The notes: generated from the sequence alone by a model not told the origin. DNA of 64,000 nucleotides from Kitasatospora sp. NBC_00374 (GCF_041434935.1 NZ_CP107964.1:3038001-3102000), one strand, 5' to 3'; numbered from the stretch's first letter, positions 30,576 to 40,269 are shown. A program made the numbers and translations.

Positions 30576-31847
30576 ATGACAGCCGACACATCCGCGTCCT
30601 CGTCCCTGACCGTCCGCCTGCTGACCGCCGAGGAGTGGGACGGCTGGTACGGCAAGCTGGAGATCGCCTTCGGAGGTGAGCAGGAGCAGCCGGAGGAGCG
30701 GGCCCTCTGGCAGGAGCTGACCGAGATCGACCGTTCGCTGGCCGTCTGTGAGGGAGACGAGATCGTCGGCGGCGCCGGCGCCTTCAGCTTCCGGATGTCG
30801 GTGCCCGGCGGCGCGGTGCTGCCGACGGCGGGCGTCACCATGGTCGGGGTGCTGCCGACCCACCGCCGGCGGGGGGCGCTCACCGCGCTGATGCGGCGCC
30901 AGCTCGACGACGTCCGGGCCAGGGGTGAGGCGATCGCCGTGCTGACCGCCTCCGAACCGGCCATCTACGGGCGGTACGGCTACGGCGTCGGCAGCTGGCG
31001 GATGGCGGTGACCGCGCCGCGCGGCCGGGTCGCCGTGCCCGTCCCGGTGGAGGCCGAAGCCCCGGAGCTCCGGCTGCGGCTGGCCGATCCGGCCGGAGCC
31101 GGCCCCGCCTGCGAGGAGTTGTACGCGAGCCTGGTGCCCCGGCGCCCGGGGATGCTGGAGCGGCGGCCCGGGTGGGAGCGCCTTCCGCTGCTGGACGCCC
31201 CCGGCTCACGTGCCGGGCACTCCGCGCTGCAGTGCGTGCTCGCCGAGGAGCGCGGCAGCGGCCGGCTGCTGGGGTACGCGCGGTACGCGGTCAAGGACGC
31301 CTGGGTCAACAACAACGCGGCCGGCTCGGTCAGGGTGCGGGACGTCGACGCGGTGTCCCCGCAGGTGTACGCCGCGCTCTGGTCCTACCTGCTGGGGCTC
31401 GACCTGACGGAGCGGGTGACCGCCGGGAACCGGCCGGTCGACGACCCGCTGCTGTACCTCGCCTCCGACCCGCGCCGGCTGGAGCCCCGGCTGGAGGACT
31501 CGCTCTTCGTCCGGCTGGTCGACGTCGACGCGGCGCTCGCGCAGCGCGGCTACGCGACGCCGGTGGACGTGGTGCTGGAGGTGACGGACGAGTTCTGTCC
31601 GTGGAACACCGGACGCCGGCGGCTGCGGAGCGACGGCCCGGGCAAGGGGACGAGCTGTGAGCGCACCGACCGGCCGGCCGAACTGGCGCTGGATGTGCGG
31701 GCGCTGGGCTCGGCCTATCTCGGTGGGGTGACGCTCGCGGCGCTGGGGGCGGCCGGCCGGGTGGCCGAGCTGCGCGAAGGTGCGCTGGCGGACGCCTCGC
31801 GGGCGTTCGCCTCGGATCTGGCACCCTGGCTGCCGCACGGGTTCTGA
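30576..31847 (+). CDS. Eis-like GNAT N-acetyltransferase
   Basis: 423 residues from ATG 30576. The N-terminal GNAT domain has an acetyl-CoA loop VLPTHRRRGALTALMRRQL. It is followed by an Eis-type second GNAT-like domain and a sterol-carrier-like C-terminal domain. The C-terminal ...LPHGF supplies the carboxylate that acts in Eis catalysis, and ASEPAIYGRYGYG contains the conserved tyrosine. Eis enzymes acetylate amines, including aminoglycosides and lysines. The substrate here is unknown. The ribosome site is weak. Confidence 0.88.
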   Translation: MTADTSASSSLTVRLLTAEEWDGWYGKLEIAFGGEQEQPEERALWQELTEIDRSLAVCEGDEIVGGAGAFSFRMSVPGGAVLPTAGVTMVGVLPTHRRRGALTALMRRQLDDVRARGEAIAVLTASEPAIYGRYGYGVGSWRMAVTAPRGRVAVPVPVEAEAPELRLRLADPAGAGPACEELYASLVPRRPGMLERRPGWERLPLLDAPGSRAGHSALQCVLAEERGSGRLLGYARYAVKDAWVNNNAAGSVRVRDVDAVSPQVYAALWSYLLGLDLTERVTAGNRPVDDPLLYLASDPRRLEPRLEDSLFVRLVDVDAALAQRGYATPVDVVLEVTDEFCPWNTGRRRLRSDGPGKGTSCERTDRPAELALDVRALGSAYLGGVTLAALGAAGRVAELREGALADASRAFASDLAPWLPHGF

Positions 31848-31901
31848 CGGCCCGTGCGGCAGTGGTCGAGGGTGGGGTGGAGCGGGTCGGGTGGTGCGGG
31901 A

Positions 31902-32387
31902 TCAGCCCTGGGGGTGGTGGGCCGGGATCGGGGGGAGCTCGCCGGTGGTCTCGTACTCGCTCAGCATCTCGATCCGGCGGGTGTGCCGGGCCTCGCCGCT
32001 GTAGGGGGTGTTGAGGAAGATCTCGACGAACTTGGTGGCCTCGTCGACGGTGTGCATCCGGCCGCCGACGCTGATCACGTTGGCGTTGTTGTGCTCCCGG
32101 CCGAGGGCGGCGGTCTGCTCGCTCCAGGCCAGCGCCGCACGGACGCCCTTGACCTTGTTCGCGGCGATCGCCTCGCCGTTGCCGGAGCCGCCGATCACGA
32201 CGCCCAGGGCCTCGGGGTCGGCGGCGGTGCGCTCGGCGGCGCGCAGACAGAACGGCGGGTAGTCGTCCTCCGCGTCGTAGATGTGCGGCCCGCAGTCGAC
32301 CGGCTCATGGCCGGCCCCCTTGAGCCACTCGACAAGGTGGTTCTTCAGTTCGTATCCGGCATGGTCGGAGCCCAGGTACACGCGCAT
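31902..32387 (-). CDS. rpiB: Ribose-5-phosphate isomerase B
   Basis: 161 residues. It interconverts ribose-5-phosphate and ribulose-5-phosphate. N-terminal GSDHAGYELK and the GGSGNGEAIAANKV loop match the actinobacterial RpiB subtype, in which the usual catalytic cysteine is replaced and a glutamate serves as base. The start was set at ATG 32387 (MRVYLGSDHAG). Confidence 0.94.
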   Translation of the reverse strand: MRVYLGSDHAGYELKNHLVEWLKGAGHEPVDCGPHIYDAEDDYPPFCLRAAERTAADPEALGVVIGGSGNGEAIAANKVKGVRAALAWSEQTAALGREHNNANVISVGGRMHTVDEATKFVEIFLNTPYSGEARHTRRIEMLSEYETTGELPPIPAHHPQG

Positions 32388-32448
32388 GGGTATGAGTGTG
32401 GCACGCGGCGGCGGCCGGGTCGGCAGCCGACCCGGCCGCACGCCCCGA

Positions 32449-33048
32449 TCAACCGCGGCGGCCCAGGATCTTCCAGGTGAGCGGAAGGGCGCCGACGGCC
32501 AGTGCGGCCTTGAGCGCGTCGCCCACCAGGTAGGGGTAGAGGCCCAGTTCGGCGGCGCGGGCGAGCGGGACGTGCAGGGCGAGGGCGAGGTAGGGGACGC
32601 CGACGGCGTAGATCGCCAGGTTGCCGAGGACCATTGCGACGGCGGTCCGCAGCGGGCTGCGGTCCGCGCCCCGGCGGGCCAGGGCGCCGGTGAGGCCGGC
32701 GGCGAGGACGAAGCCGATCACGTAGCCGAGGCTGGGCATGGCCCAACCCGAGCTGCCCTGGGCGAACCACGGCAGGCCGGCCATGCCGGCGAGCAGGTAG
32801 AGGCCGAGCGAGGCGATGCCGCGGCGGGTGCCCAGCGCGGTGCCGACCAGCAGCGCGGCGAAGGTCTGGCCGGTGACCGGCACCGGGGAGCCGGGGACGG
32901 TGACCGAGAGCTGCGCGGCGAGCCCGGTGAACGCGGCGCCGCCGGCCACCAGGGCCAGTTCGCGGGCCTGGGTGCCGAGTCGGGTCGTCGCACCCGGCAG
33001 GAGGTCGGCGAGGACGGCGGCGGACGGTGCGGAGGTGGCGCTGGCCAT
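32449..33048 (-). CDS. bioY: Biotin transporter substrate-binding component BioY
   Basis: A 199-residue ECF-type S-component with about six transmembrane helices. BioY signatures: VPGSPVPVTGQTFAALLVG and GLPWFAQGSSGW. ATG 33048 was preferred over GTG 33072 because GGAAG lies 9 nt before it. No ATPase/T-component genes follow; BioY can work alone or share energising modules. It is divergent from the permease across 276 bp. Confidence 0.92.
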   Translation of the reverse strand: MASATSAPSAAVLADLLPGATTRLGTQARELALVAGGAAFTGLAAQLSVTVPGSPVPVTGQTFAALLVGTALGTRRGIASLGLYLLAGMAGLPWFAQGSSGWAMPSLGYVIGFVLAAGLTGALARRGADRSPLRTAVAMVLGNLAIYAVGVPYLALALHVPLARAAELGLYPYLVGDALKAALAVGALPLTWKILGRRG

Positions 33049-33082
33049 GGGCTGGATCTTCCGTTCGGGCACGTCGGGTCAG

Positions 33083-33098
33083 GTGAACAGTTGTGAAC
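33083..33098. promoter_or_regulatory. GTGAAC direct repeat before bioY
   Basis: Two copies of GTGAAC exactly 10 bp apart lie 35-50 bp upstream of bioY, one helical turn in phase. This could be an operator half-site pair for a biotin regulator; it is not a clear match to any consensus I know. Confidence 0.3.
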
Positions 33099-33324
33099 CT
33101 ACGCGCTGGGAAGGGGTTGGACGGGCGTCGGCAACCGACAAACCGTCAGGGCCGCACTTGTCGGGTCCGGCCTGATTCGGACACATCTGCGCAATTGTGC
33201 GCTTACTTTCGGTCACAATAACGTCCGGATGGCGGCCGTTTCGCCGCACACCTTGGCCGGTCCGTCCGCCATACCGAATAGTGGTCCGAAGTCTCCGCTA
33301 TCCGAACAGTCTGGATCCGACCCG

Positions 33325-34761
33325 ATGTCGACCCCCACGCAGCCGCCCACCCTGGAGCGGTCCGACGATCCTGTCGCCTCCCCCGCCTCGCCAACCTCCC
33401 CCGCCCCGGCCTCGGCCGAGGGGCAGCTCTCGCACGGCCTCAAGCAGCGCCACCTCTCGATGATCGCGCTCGGCGGCGTGATCGGTGCCGGTCTCTTCGT
33501 CGGCTCGGGCGCGGGCATCGCCGCCGCCGGACCCTCCATCGTGCTGGCCTTCGCCCTCTCCGGGCTGCTGGTGATGCTGGTGATGCGGATGCTCGGCGAG
33601 ATGTCCGCGGCCCACCCCGCCAGCGGCTCCTTCTCGGTGCACGCCGAGCGGGAGATCGGCCCCTGGGCCGGACTCACCGTGGGCTGGCTGTTCTGGACCC
33701 TGCTGTGCGTCGGCGTCGGCGCGGAGGCGATCGGCGCCGCCGGGATCATGAGCGGCTGGCTGCCCGGAGTGCCGTCCTGGATCTGGGTCGCGATCTTCAT
33801 GAGCTTCTTCTGCGCGACCAACCTGGCCGCGGTGAAGAACTTCGGCGAGTTCGAGTTCTGGTTCGCGGCCGTGAAGGTGACCGCCATCGCGGCCTTCCTG
33901 GTGATCGGCGTGCTGGCCATCACCGGTGTGCTGCCCGGGACTTCCTCCCCCGGCACCGCCAACCTGACCGGCAGCGGCGGGTTCTTCCCGCACGGCACCA
34001 CCGGCCTGATCACCGGCCTGCTGGCCTCGGTGTTCGCGTACGGCGGCCTGGAGACGGTGACCATCGCGGCGGCCGAGTCCGAGGACCCGCGGCGCAGCGT
34101 GGCCACCGCCGTCCGGACCGCGATGTGGCGGATCGCCCTGTTCTACGTCGGCTCCATGGCCGTCATCGTCACCCTGGTCCCGTGGAACGACCCGTCGGTC
34201 ATCAAGCCCGGCCCGTACGTCGCGGTGCTGGACCGGATCGGCATCACCGGCTCCGGCCAGCTGATGAACGTGGTGGTGCTGATCGCGCTGCTGTCCGCGA
34301 TGAACGCCAACATCTACGGCTCCTCCCGGATGGCGTACTCGCTGGTCCGCCGCGGCCAGGGCCCGAAGGCACTGTCCCGGGTGAGCGGCGGCGTGCCGCG
34401 GCTCGCGGTGCTGGCCTCCTCGGCGTTCGGTTTCCTCGCCGTGCTGCTCAGCTACTGGTGGCCGACCACCGTGTTCAGCTGGCTGCTCAACATGGTCGGC
34501 GCCGCGGTGCTGGTCGTCTGGGCCTTCATCGCCGTCGCCCAGCTGCGGATGCGCCGGCGGCTGGAGCGCGAGGCGCCCGAGCAGCTGACCGTGCGGATGT
34601 GGGCGTTCCCCTACCTCACCTGGCTGGCGCTGGCGGGCATCGTCGCCACCCTGGCCCTGATGACCCTGGACAGCGGCAACCGGGTCCAGCTCTACTTCAC
34701 GCTCGGGCTCACCGTGGCGCTGGCCGCGGTCGGCCGGCTCCGGCGAAGGAGCGCCGCCTGA
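33325..34761 (+). CDS. APC-superfamily amino acid permease (GabP/AAT type)
   Basis: 478 residues with 12 transmembrane helices from residue 48. The AAT signature segments are LKQRHLSMIALGGVIGAGLFVG, GEMSAAHPASGSFS and FAYGGLETVTIAAAESEDPRRS. It imports an amino acid or GABA by proton symport; specificity cannot be read. Start ATG 33325 leaves a proline/serine-rich cytoplasmic tail; ATG 33229 is an alternative. Convergent with the DsbA-like gene across a strong terminator. Confidence 0.9.
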   Translation: MSTPTQPPTLERSDDPVASPASPTSPAPASAEGQLSHGLKQRHLSMIALGGVIGAGLFVGSGAGIAAAGPSIVLAFALSGLLVMLVMRMLGEMSAAHPASGSFSVHAEREIGPWAGLTVGWLFWTLLCVGVGAEAIGAAGIMSGWLPGVPSWIWVAIFMSFFCATNLAAVKNFGEFEFWFAAVKVTAIAAFLVIGVLAITGVLPGTSSPGTANLTGSGGFFPHGTTGLITGLLASVFAYGGLETVTIAAAESEDPRRSVATAVRTAMWRIALFYVGSMAVIVTLVPWNDPSVIKPGPYVAVLDRIGITGSGQLMNVVVLIALLSAMNANIYGSSRMAYSLVRRGQGPKALSRVSGGVPRLAVLASSAFGFLAVLLSYWWPTTVFSWLLNMVGAAVLVVWAFIAVAQLRMRRRLEREAPEQLTVRMWAFPYLTWLALAGIVATLALMTLDSGNRVQLYFTLGLTVALAAVGRLRRRSAA

Positions 34762-34780
34762 CGTCCCGGCGGCGGTGACC

Positions 34781-34825
34781 GACGGAAGGGCCCGGTACGC
34801 GCGGTGCGTACCGGGCCCTTCCGTC
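34781..34825. terminator. Bidirectional terminator
   Basis: A perfect 20-bp inverted repeat GACGGAAGGGCCCGGTACGC / GCGTACCGGGCCCTTCCGTC with a GCGGT loop, 19 bp after the permease and 15 bp after the DsbA-like gene stop. Confidence 0.88.
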
Positions 34826-34840
34826 CGCCGGGCGGAGCCG

Positions 34841-35476
34841 TCACTCGAAGGACGGGCCCGCCGTCCGGGTGCGCTTGATCTCGTAGAAGCCGGGGGTGGA
34901 GGCCACCAGGACGGTGCCGTCCCACAGGCGGGCGGCGTGCTCACCGCGCGGGGTCGGGGTGACCACCGGGCCGAAGAAGGCAACCCGGCCGCCGTCCGGG
35001 CCGTCCACCGCGATCACCGGGGTGCCGACGTCCTCGCCGACCAGCGAGATGCCCTCCTGGTGGGAGGCGCGCAGGGCCTCGTCGTAGGTGTCGGTGTCGG
35101 CGGCGTCGGCCAGCTCGACCGGCAGACCGGCAGCGGTCAGCGCGGCCTCGATGGTCTCCCGGTTGTTCGGCAGGCCCTGGTTGTGGAAGCGGGTGCCGAG
35201 CTCGGTGTAGAGCGGGCCGAGCACCTTGTCGCCGTGCTGCTGCGCCGCCGCGATCAGGACGCGGACCGGGCCCCAGCCCTTGCCCAGCAGCTCCTTGTAC
35301 CTGTCCGGCAGGTCGTCGCGGTTCTCGTTGAGCACGGACAGGCTCATCACGTGCCACTTGGTGTCCACCGGGCGCAGCTGCTCGACCTCGAGCATCCAGC
35401 GGGAGGTCATCCAGGCCCAGGGGCAGATCGGGTCGAACCAGAAGTCGGCGATCTTGCGGGAGTCTGCAGTCGTCAC
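34841..35476 (-). CDS. DsbA-family mycothiol-dependent oxidoreductase
   Basis: A 211-residue thioredoxin-fold protein with a helical insertion, similar to the mycobacterial Rv2466c mycothiol-dependent reductase family. The active site reads CPWAW, so the second cysteine of CPWC is absent; the protein would act by a monothiol (mycothiol-mixed-disulfide) route. The cis-proline region GTPVIAV is present. No signal peptide, so cytoplasmic. GTG start with GAAGGG upstream. Divergent from pepN. Confidence 0.85.
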   Translation of the reverse strand: MTTADSRKIADFWFDPICPWAWMTSRWMLEVEQLRPVDTKWHVMSLSVLNENRDDLPDRYKELLGKGWGPVRVLIAAAQQHGDKVLGPLYTELGTRFHNQGLPNNRETIEAALTAAGLPVELADAADTDTYDEALRASHQEGISLVGEDVGTPVIAVDGPDGGRVAFFGPVVTPTPRGEHAARLWDGTVLVASTPGFYEIKRTRTAGPSFE

Positions 35477-35646
35477 GGACAGTGCCCTTCAGTCAACGGA
35501 TGCGGGTCGGTCTGACCTAGCAGCACAACGTCCTCGACCGGCGGCTGATTCCTGCTCGCGCTGTGCAATGGTACGGGGCGTCGGGCATGAAAGGATTCGC
35601 CGGCACCCCAGCCTCACGAAGGCTTGATACGGACAGGAGTACCACC

Positions 35647-38211
35647 GTGCCGGGCAAGAACCTGAGCCGCGACGAAGCCCAGAAGCGAGCCGGACTGATC
35701 GAGGTGGAGAGCTACCGCGTCCACCTCGATCTGACCTCCGCTCCGGACCCCGCAGCGGCGACCTTCCGATCCACCACGACCATCGTCTTCGACGCCGCCG
35801 AGCCGGGGGCGAGCAGCTTCGCGGATCTACTGGCGCCGAGTGTCCGCACGGTCACCCTGAACGGCCGGGAGCTGGACCCGGCGAAGGTCTTCGACGGGCA
35901 CCGGGTCGCGCTCGACGGGCTCGCCGCACACAACGTGCTGGTGGTCGAGGCGGACTGCGCGTACAGCCGGACCGGTGAGGGTCTGCACCGGTTCGTCGAC
36001 CCGGTCGACGGCGAGACGTACCTGTACACCCACTTCGAGCCGGCCGACTCCCGGCGGGTGTTCGCCAACTTCGAGCAGCCCGACCTCAAGGCGCCGTTCG
36101 TCTTCACGGTCACCGCGCCGGCCGCCTGGGACGTGTACGCCAACGCGGTGCACGAGAGCGTGGAGAGCGAGGGCGGCGCCCGGACCTGGCGGTTCGCCCC
36201 CACCAGGCCGATCTCCACCTACCTGACCGCCGTGGTGGCCGGCCCGTACCACGTGGTGCGCGACCACTACAGCCGCGAACTGCCCGACGGCAGCACGCTG
36301 GAGATCCCGCTCGCCGCGACCTGCCGCAAGTCGCTGGCCCGCTTCTTCGACGCGGACGAGATCCTCACCGTCACCAAGCAGGGCCTGGACTTCTTCCACG
36401 AGGAGTTCGACTACCCGTACCCGTTCGGCAAGTACGACCAGTGCTTCGTGCCGGAGTACAACATCGGCGCGATGGAGAACCCGGGCTGCGTCACCTTCCG
36501 CGAGGAGTTCGTCTTCCGCTCGAAGGTCACCGAGGCCGCGTACGAGGGCCGGGCCAACGTGGTGCTGCACGAGATGGCCCACATGTGGTTCGGCGACCTG
36601 GTCACCATGAAGTGGTGGGACGACCTCTGGCTGAAGGAGTCCTTCGCCGACTTCATGGGCTCCTACGGGCTGATCGGCGCGGGCACCCGTTACCGGTCCG
36701 CCTGGATCACCTTCGCCAACCGCCGCAAGGCCTGGGCGTACCAGCAGGACCAGTACCCGACCACGCACCCCATCACGGCGGACATCCGGGACCTGGAGGA
36801 CGCCAAGCTGAACTTCGACGGGATCACCTACGCCAAGGGCGCCGCGGTGCTCAAGCAGCTGGTGGCGTACGTCGGCCGGGACGCCTTCTTCGAGGGCGCG
36901 CGCCGCTACTTCCGGCGGCACGCCTTCGGCAACACCGTCCTGACCGACCTGCTGGGCGCGCTGGAGGAGACCAGCGGACGCGACCTCAAGGCCTGGACCG
37001 CCGCCTGGCTGCAGACCTCCGGCGTCAACTCGCTCACCCCGCAGGTGGTCTGCGACGCCGACGGCCGGATCACCGAGCTGGCCGTGCTCCAGGACGGCGA
37101 CACGCTGCGCCCGCACCGGGTGACCGTCGGCCTGTACGACCACGACGAGACCGGCGCGCTGGTCCGCACCGAGCGGATCGAGCTGGACGTGGCCGGTGCC
37201 CGCACCACCGTCCCCGAGGCCGCCGGCCGGCCGCGGCCGGCCCTGGTCCTGGTCAACGACGAGGACCTGACCTACTGCAAGATCCGCTTCGACGAGGTGT
37301 CGCTGGCGACCCTGCGCACCGGCCTGGGCTCGCTCACCGACCCGCTCGCCCGCGCGCTGGCCTGGTCCGCCGCGTGGAACCTCACCCGGGACGCGCTGAT
37401 GCCCGCCCGCGACTACCTCGACCTGGTGCTGCGCTTCGCCGGACAGGAGTCGGACATCGGCGTCCTGCAGTCGCTGCACCAGCAGGCCAAGTCCGCCCTC
37501 GACCTGTACGCCGCCCCCGACTGGCGGGCCGAGGGCGGCCGGCTGCTCGCCGAGTGCGCGCTGCGCGAGCTGCGCGCGGCCGGGCCCGGCAGCGACCACC
37601 AGCTCTCCTGGGCCCGCTTCCTGGCCTCGACCGCCGACGGCGCCGAACACCTCCAGCTGCTGGCCGGCCTGCTGGGCGGCACCGGCCGGATCGACGGCCT
37701 GGCGATCGACCAGGAGCTGCGCTGGGAGTTCTGGCTCACCCTGGCCGCGGCCGGCCGGGCCACCGCCGAGGAGATCGGCGCCGAGCTGGAGCGGGACAAC
37801 ACCGCCAGCGGCAAGCAGCGGGCGGTCAAGTGCCTGGCCGCGCTGCCCACCCCGGGGGCCAAGGCCGCCGCGTGGTCCGCGGTGGTGGACTCCGACGAGC
37901 TGCCGAACGCCCTGGTGGAGGCCCAGATCGCGGGCTTCGCCCAGCCCGGCCGGCGTGAGCTGACGGCCGGCTACATCGCGCCGTACTTCGAGCTGCTGGA
38001 GTCCGTCTGGGAGCAGCGCAGCATCGAGATCGCGATGCGGATCGTCGGCGGTTTCTTCCCCCGGCTGCAGACCGAGCAGCGGACCCTGGACGCGACCGAC
38101 GCCTGGCTTGACGGACACCCGGACGCGGCCCCGGCGCTGCGCCGCCTGGTGCTGGAGTGCCGGGACAACCTGGCCCGGGCGCTGCGCGCGCAGGAGTGCG
38201 ACCGCGGCTGA
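35647..38211 (+). CDS. pepN: Aminopeptidase N (M1 family)
   Basis: An 854-residue cytosolic zinc aminopeptidase. The N-terminal beta domain precedes the catalytic domain with the substrate-binding GAMEN (274-278), zinc site HEMAH (308-312) and Glu331 (HExxH-18-E). The C-terminal helical ERAP-like domain covers about 540-850. The start was set at GTG 35647 with AGGAG 8 nt upstream; the longer frame adds 28 unrelated residues. It removes N-terminal residues in peptide turnover. Confidence 0.96.
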   Translation: MPGKNLSRDEAQKRAGLIEVESYRVHLDLTSAPDPAAATFRSTTTIVFDAAEPGASSFADLLAPSVRTVTLNGRELDPAKVFDGHRVALDGLAAHNVLVVEADCAYSRTGEGLHRFVDPVDGETYLYTHFEPADSRRVFANFEQPDLKAPFVFTVTAPAAWDVYANAVHESVESEGGARTWRFAPTRPISTYLTAVVAGPYHVVRDHYSRELPDGSTLEIPLAATCRKSLARFFDADEILTVTKQGLDFFHEEFDYPYPFGKYDQCFVPEYNIGAMENPGCVTFREEFVFRSKVTEAAYEGRANVVLHEMAHMWFGDLVTMKWWDDLWLKESFADFMGSYGLIGAGTRYRSAWITFANRRKAWAYQQDQYPTTHPITADIRDLEDAKLNFDGITYAKGAAVLKQLVAYVGRDAFFEGARRYFRRHAFGNTVLTDLLGALEETSGRDLKAWTAAWLQTSGVNSLTPQVVCDADGRITELAVLQDGDTLRPHRVTVGLYDHDETGALVRTERIELDVAGARTTVPEAAGRPRPALVLVNDEDLTYCKIRFDEVSLATLRTGLGSLTDPLARALAWSAAWNLTRDALMPARDYLDLVLRFAGQESDIGVLQSLHQQAKSALDLYAAPDWRAEGGRLLAECALRELRAAGPGSDHQLSWARFLASTADGAEHLQLLAGLLGGTGRIDGLAIDQELRWEFWLTLAAAGRATAEEIGAELERDNTASGKQRAVKCLAALPTPGAKAAAWSAVVDSDELPNALVEAQIAGFAQPGRRELTAGYIAPYFELLESVWEQRSIEIAMRIVGGFFPRLQTEQRTLDATDAWLDGHPDAAPALRRLVLECRDNLARALRAQECDRG

Positions 38212-38253
38212 CGCGCCGGTGCACCGGCTCGTGCTCCGACGTGCCGACGCGGC

Positions 38254-38284
38254 AACGGCCGCCCGGGCTTCCCGGGCGGCCGTT
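38254..38284. terminator. Bidirectional terminator between pepN and ngcG
   Basis: A perfect 14-bp inverted repeat AACGGCCGCCCGGG / CCCGGGCGGCCGTT with a CTT loop; TTTC follows on the plus strand. Confidence 0.85.
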
Positions 38285-38301
38285 TCGGGTGTGCGGTCCC
38301 G

Positions 38302-39252
38302 CTACTTCAGGGTGGCCGAGGTCAGACCGGCCTGGACCTGCCGCTGGAAGGAGAGGTACACCACCAGCACCGGCAGCATGGCGATCGTCATACCGGCGAA
38401 CAGGGCAGGTGCGTCGGACTTGTAGCCCGACTGCAGGGCCAGGTTGACCAGGCCCTGGGCGAGCACCGAGTGGTCCGCCTCACCCGCCTGGGTGGGCTGC
38501 ATCAGGGTGACCGGCAGGATGTACTGGTTCCACTGGCCGAGCACGTTGAAGATGCCGACGCTGATCAGGCCGGGCTTGGCCATCGGCACCATGATCTGGA
38601 AGAACGCCCGGGAGTGCGAGCAGCCGTCCAGCATCGCCGCCTCGTGCACGGCGGTCGGCAGGGTGCGGAAGAACGAGTACAGGAAGAACACGGTGAACGG
38701 CAGCGAGTACGCCGTGTACACCAGGATCAGGCCGAGGTAGCTGTTCAGGCCGAGGATCGGCGAGATCTCACCGAGGTTGCGGACCATGAAGAACAGCGGC
38801 ACCAGAGCCAGGTAGACCGGGAACATCGAGCCGGCCACGAACAGGTAGTAGATCGCCTTGCTGCCCTTGAACTCGTACCGGGCCAGGACGTAGGCCGCCA
38901 TGCCGCCGAGCAGCATGGTCAGGGTGAGCGAACCGGCCAGCACGATCAGGGTGTTGACGAAGAACCCGCCGATGCCCTTGGACCAGGCGGTGGAGAACGC
39001 CTTGAAGCCCCAGGACGCCGGCCAGCTCCAGGCGCTGCTGTTGATCTGCGCGTCGGTCTTGAAGGAGCCGAGAACGACCCAGACCAGCGGGAAGATGATC
39101 AGCAGGGCCCAGACGGCGAGGAAGCCGTGCGAGAAGGCGTTCAGCACGCCCCCGCCCTCGGCGAAGCGCGTCGTCCGGTCGGCCTTCGGGGGCCTGCCCG
39201 CGCGCTGGGCGGGGACGGTCGAGGTCTTGTCGATGCTAGTGCTCATGTCCAT
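38302..39252 (-). CDS. ngcG: Chitobiose/GlcNAc ABC transporter permease NgcG
   Basis: 316 residues, six transmembrane helices. The ABC permease EAA loop is EAAMLDGCSHSRAFFQIMVP, for contact with the ATPase. It is the third gene of an ngcE-ngcF-ngcG order with short spacing. No ATPase is encoded; the Streptomyces Ngc and Das systems share the distant MsiK ATPase (family knowledge). Substrate is inferred from the binding protein and adjacent chitinase. Confidence 0.88.
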   Translation of the reverse strand: MDMSTSIDKTSTVPAQRAGRPPKADRTTRFAEGGGVLNAFSHGFLAVWALLIIFPLVWVVLGSFKTDAQINSSAWSWPASWGFKAFSTAWSKGIGGFFVNTLIVLAGSLTLTMLLGGMAAYVLARYEFKGSKAIYYLFVAGSMFPVYLALVPLFFMVRNLGEISPILGLNSYLGLILVYTAYSLPFTVFFLYSFFRTLPTAVHEAAMLDGCSHSRAFFQIMVPMAKPGLISVGIFNVLGQWNQYILPVTLMQPTQAGEADHSVLAQGLVNLALQSGYKSDAPALFAGMTIAMLPVLVVYLSFQRQVQAGLTSATLK

Positions 39253-39260
39253 GGCCCCGC

Positions 39261-40199
39261 TCAGTACTCGATCCGGTCGCGCTTGGTGGCCCAGAGCGAG
39301 ACGACGGACAGGATCAGCGTGAAGAAGAAGATCACCACACCCATGGCGCAGGCGTAGCCGGCCTCGCCGTTGCGCAGGAAGCTGCGCATCAGGTAGGTGG
39401 AGATCAACTCGCTGTGGTGGTCAGGGCCGCCGCCGAAGTAGGCGCCGGGGCTGATGCTGGAGACCAGGGCGAAGGCGTCCATCGCGACGATCGCGAGGTA
39501 CACCCAGGCCGTCTGGACGGTCTCCCAGAGCAGCGGCAGGGTGATCTTCAGGAAGGTCTGGCCGCGCTTCGCGCCGTCCAGCAGGGCGGCCTCGTAGATG
39601 TCCTTCGGAATGCCCTGCATGGCCGCGGAGAACAGCACCAGGTAGAAGCCGACGCCGGACCAGACCAGCACCGCCAGCACGCACCACATGACCATGTCGG
39701 GGTCGGACAGCCACTGCACGGGGTGCGCCGCGTCGGCCAGTCCGAGCTTGATCAGGACGCCGTTGGCCAGGCCAGCGCCGTCGGTGCGGTAGACCGCGCC
39801 CCACAGCACCGCGAGGATGGCGATCGAGAGCACCTGCGGGAAGAAGAAGACCACCTTGTAGAAGGAGGCACCGCGGACGCCCTGCACACCACCGGTGCCG
39901 CTGCGTCCGCCGACGTTGAGCATGAAGGCGAAGAACAGCGCGATCAGGATCGTGATCACCGGCAGCAGGAGGAGCAGCAGCAGGTTGTGCCAGATCGCGC
40001 CGAGGAAGACCTCGTCATCGAGGAGTTTCGCGTAGTTGTCCAGGCCGACGAAGTTCATCTCCTGGCTCTGCCCCGACCAGTCGGTCAGGGAGTATCCGAA
40101 GGTCTGCGCGTACGGCCAGAGCACCAGGCCGACGTACAGCACGATCGGAAGAAAGAGGAACCCCACGATGAAGGGGTACTTGCCGTGACGCATCGTCAC
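39261..40199 (-). CDS. ngcF: Chitobiose/GlcNAc ABC transporter permease NgcF
   Basis: 312 residues, six transmembrane helices. The EAA loop EAALLDGAKRGQTFLKITLP is intact. It ends 8 bp before ngcG and follows ngcE by 70 bp, so an operon is clear. It forms the heterodimeric membrane channel with NgcG. Confidence 0.88.
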   Translation of the reverse strand: MTMRHGKYPFIVGFLFLPIVLYVGLVLWPYAQTFGYSLTDWSGQSQEMNFVGLDNYAKLLDDEVFLGAIWHNLLLLLLLPVITILIALFFAFMLNVGGRSGTGGVQGVRGASFYKVVFFFPQVLSIAILAVLWGAVYRTDGAGLANGVLIKLGLADAAHPVQWLSDPDMVMWCVLAVLVWSGVGFYLVLFSAAMQGIPKDIYEAALLDGAKRGQTFLKITLPLLWETVQTAWVYLAIVAMDAFALVSSISPGAYFGGGPDHHSELISTYLMRSFLRNGEAGYACAMGVVIFFFTLILSVVSLWATKRDRIEY

Positions 40200-40269
40200 T
40201 TCTCCTGTCCTCAGGCGTGACGCACCGGGGGCGGTTCGGGGCCCCCGGTGCGTACGGTGACTCCGCTGG

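Noticed and set aside
34781..34825. Possible IS terminal inverted repeat (20 bp perfect)
   Set aside because: Arms are 5 nt apart between two convergent stop codons; this is a bidirectional terminator.
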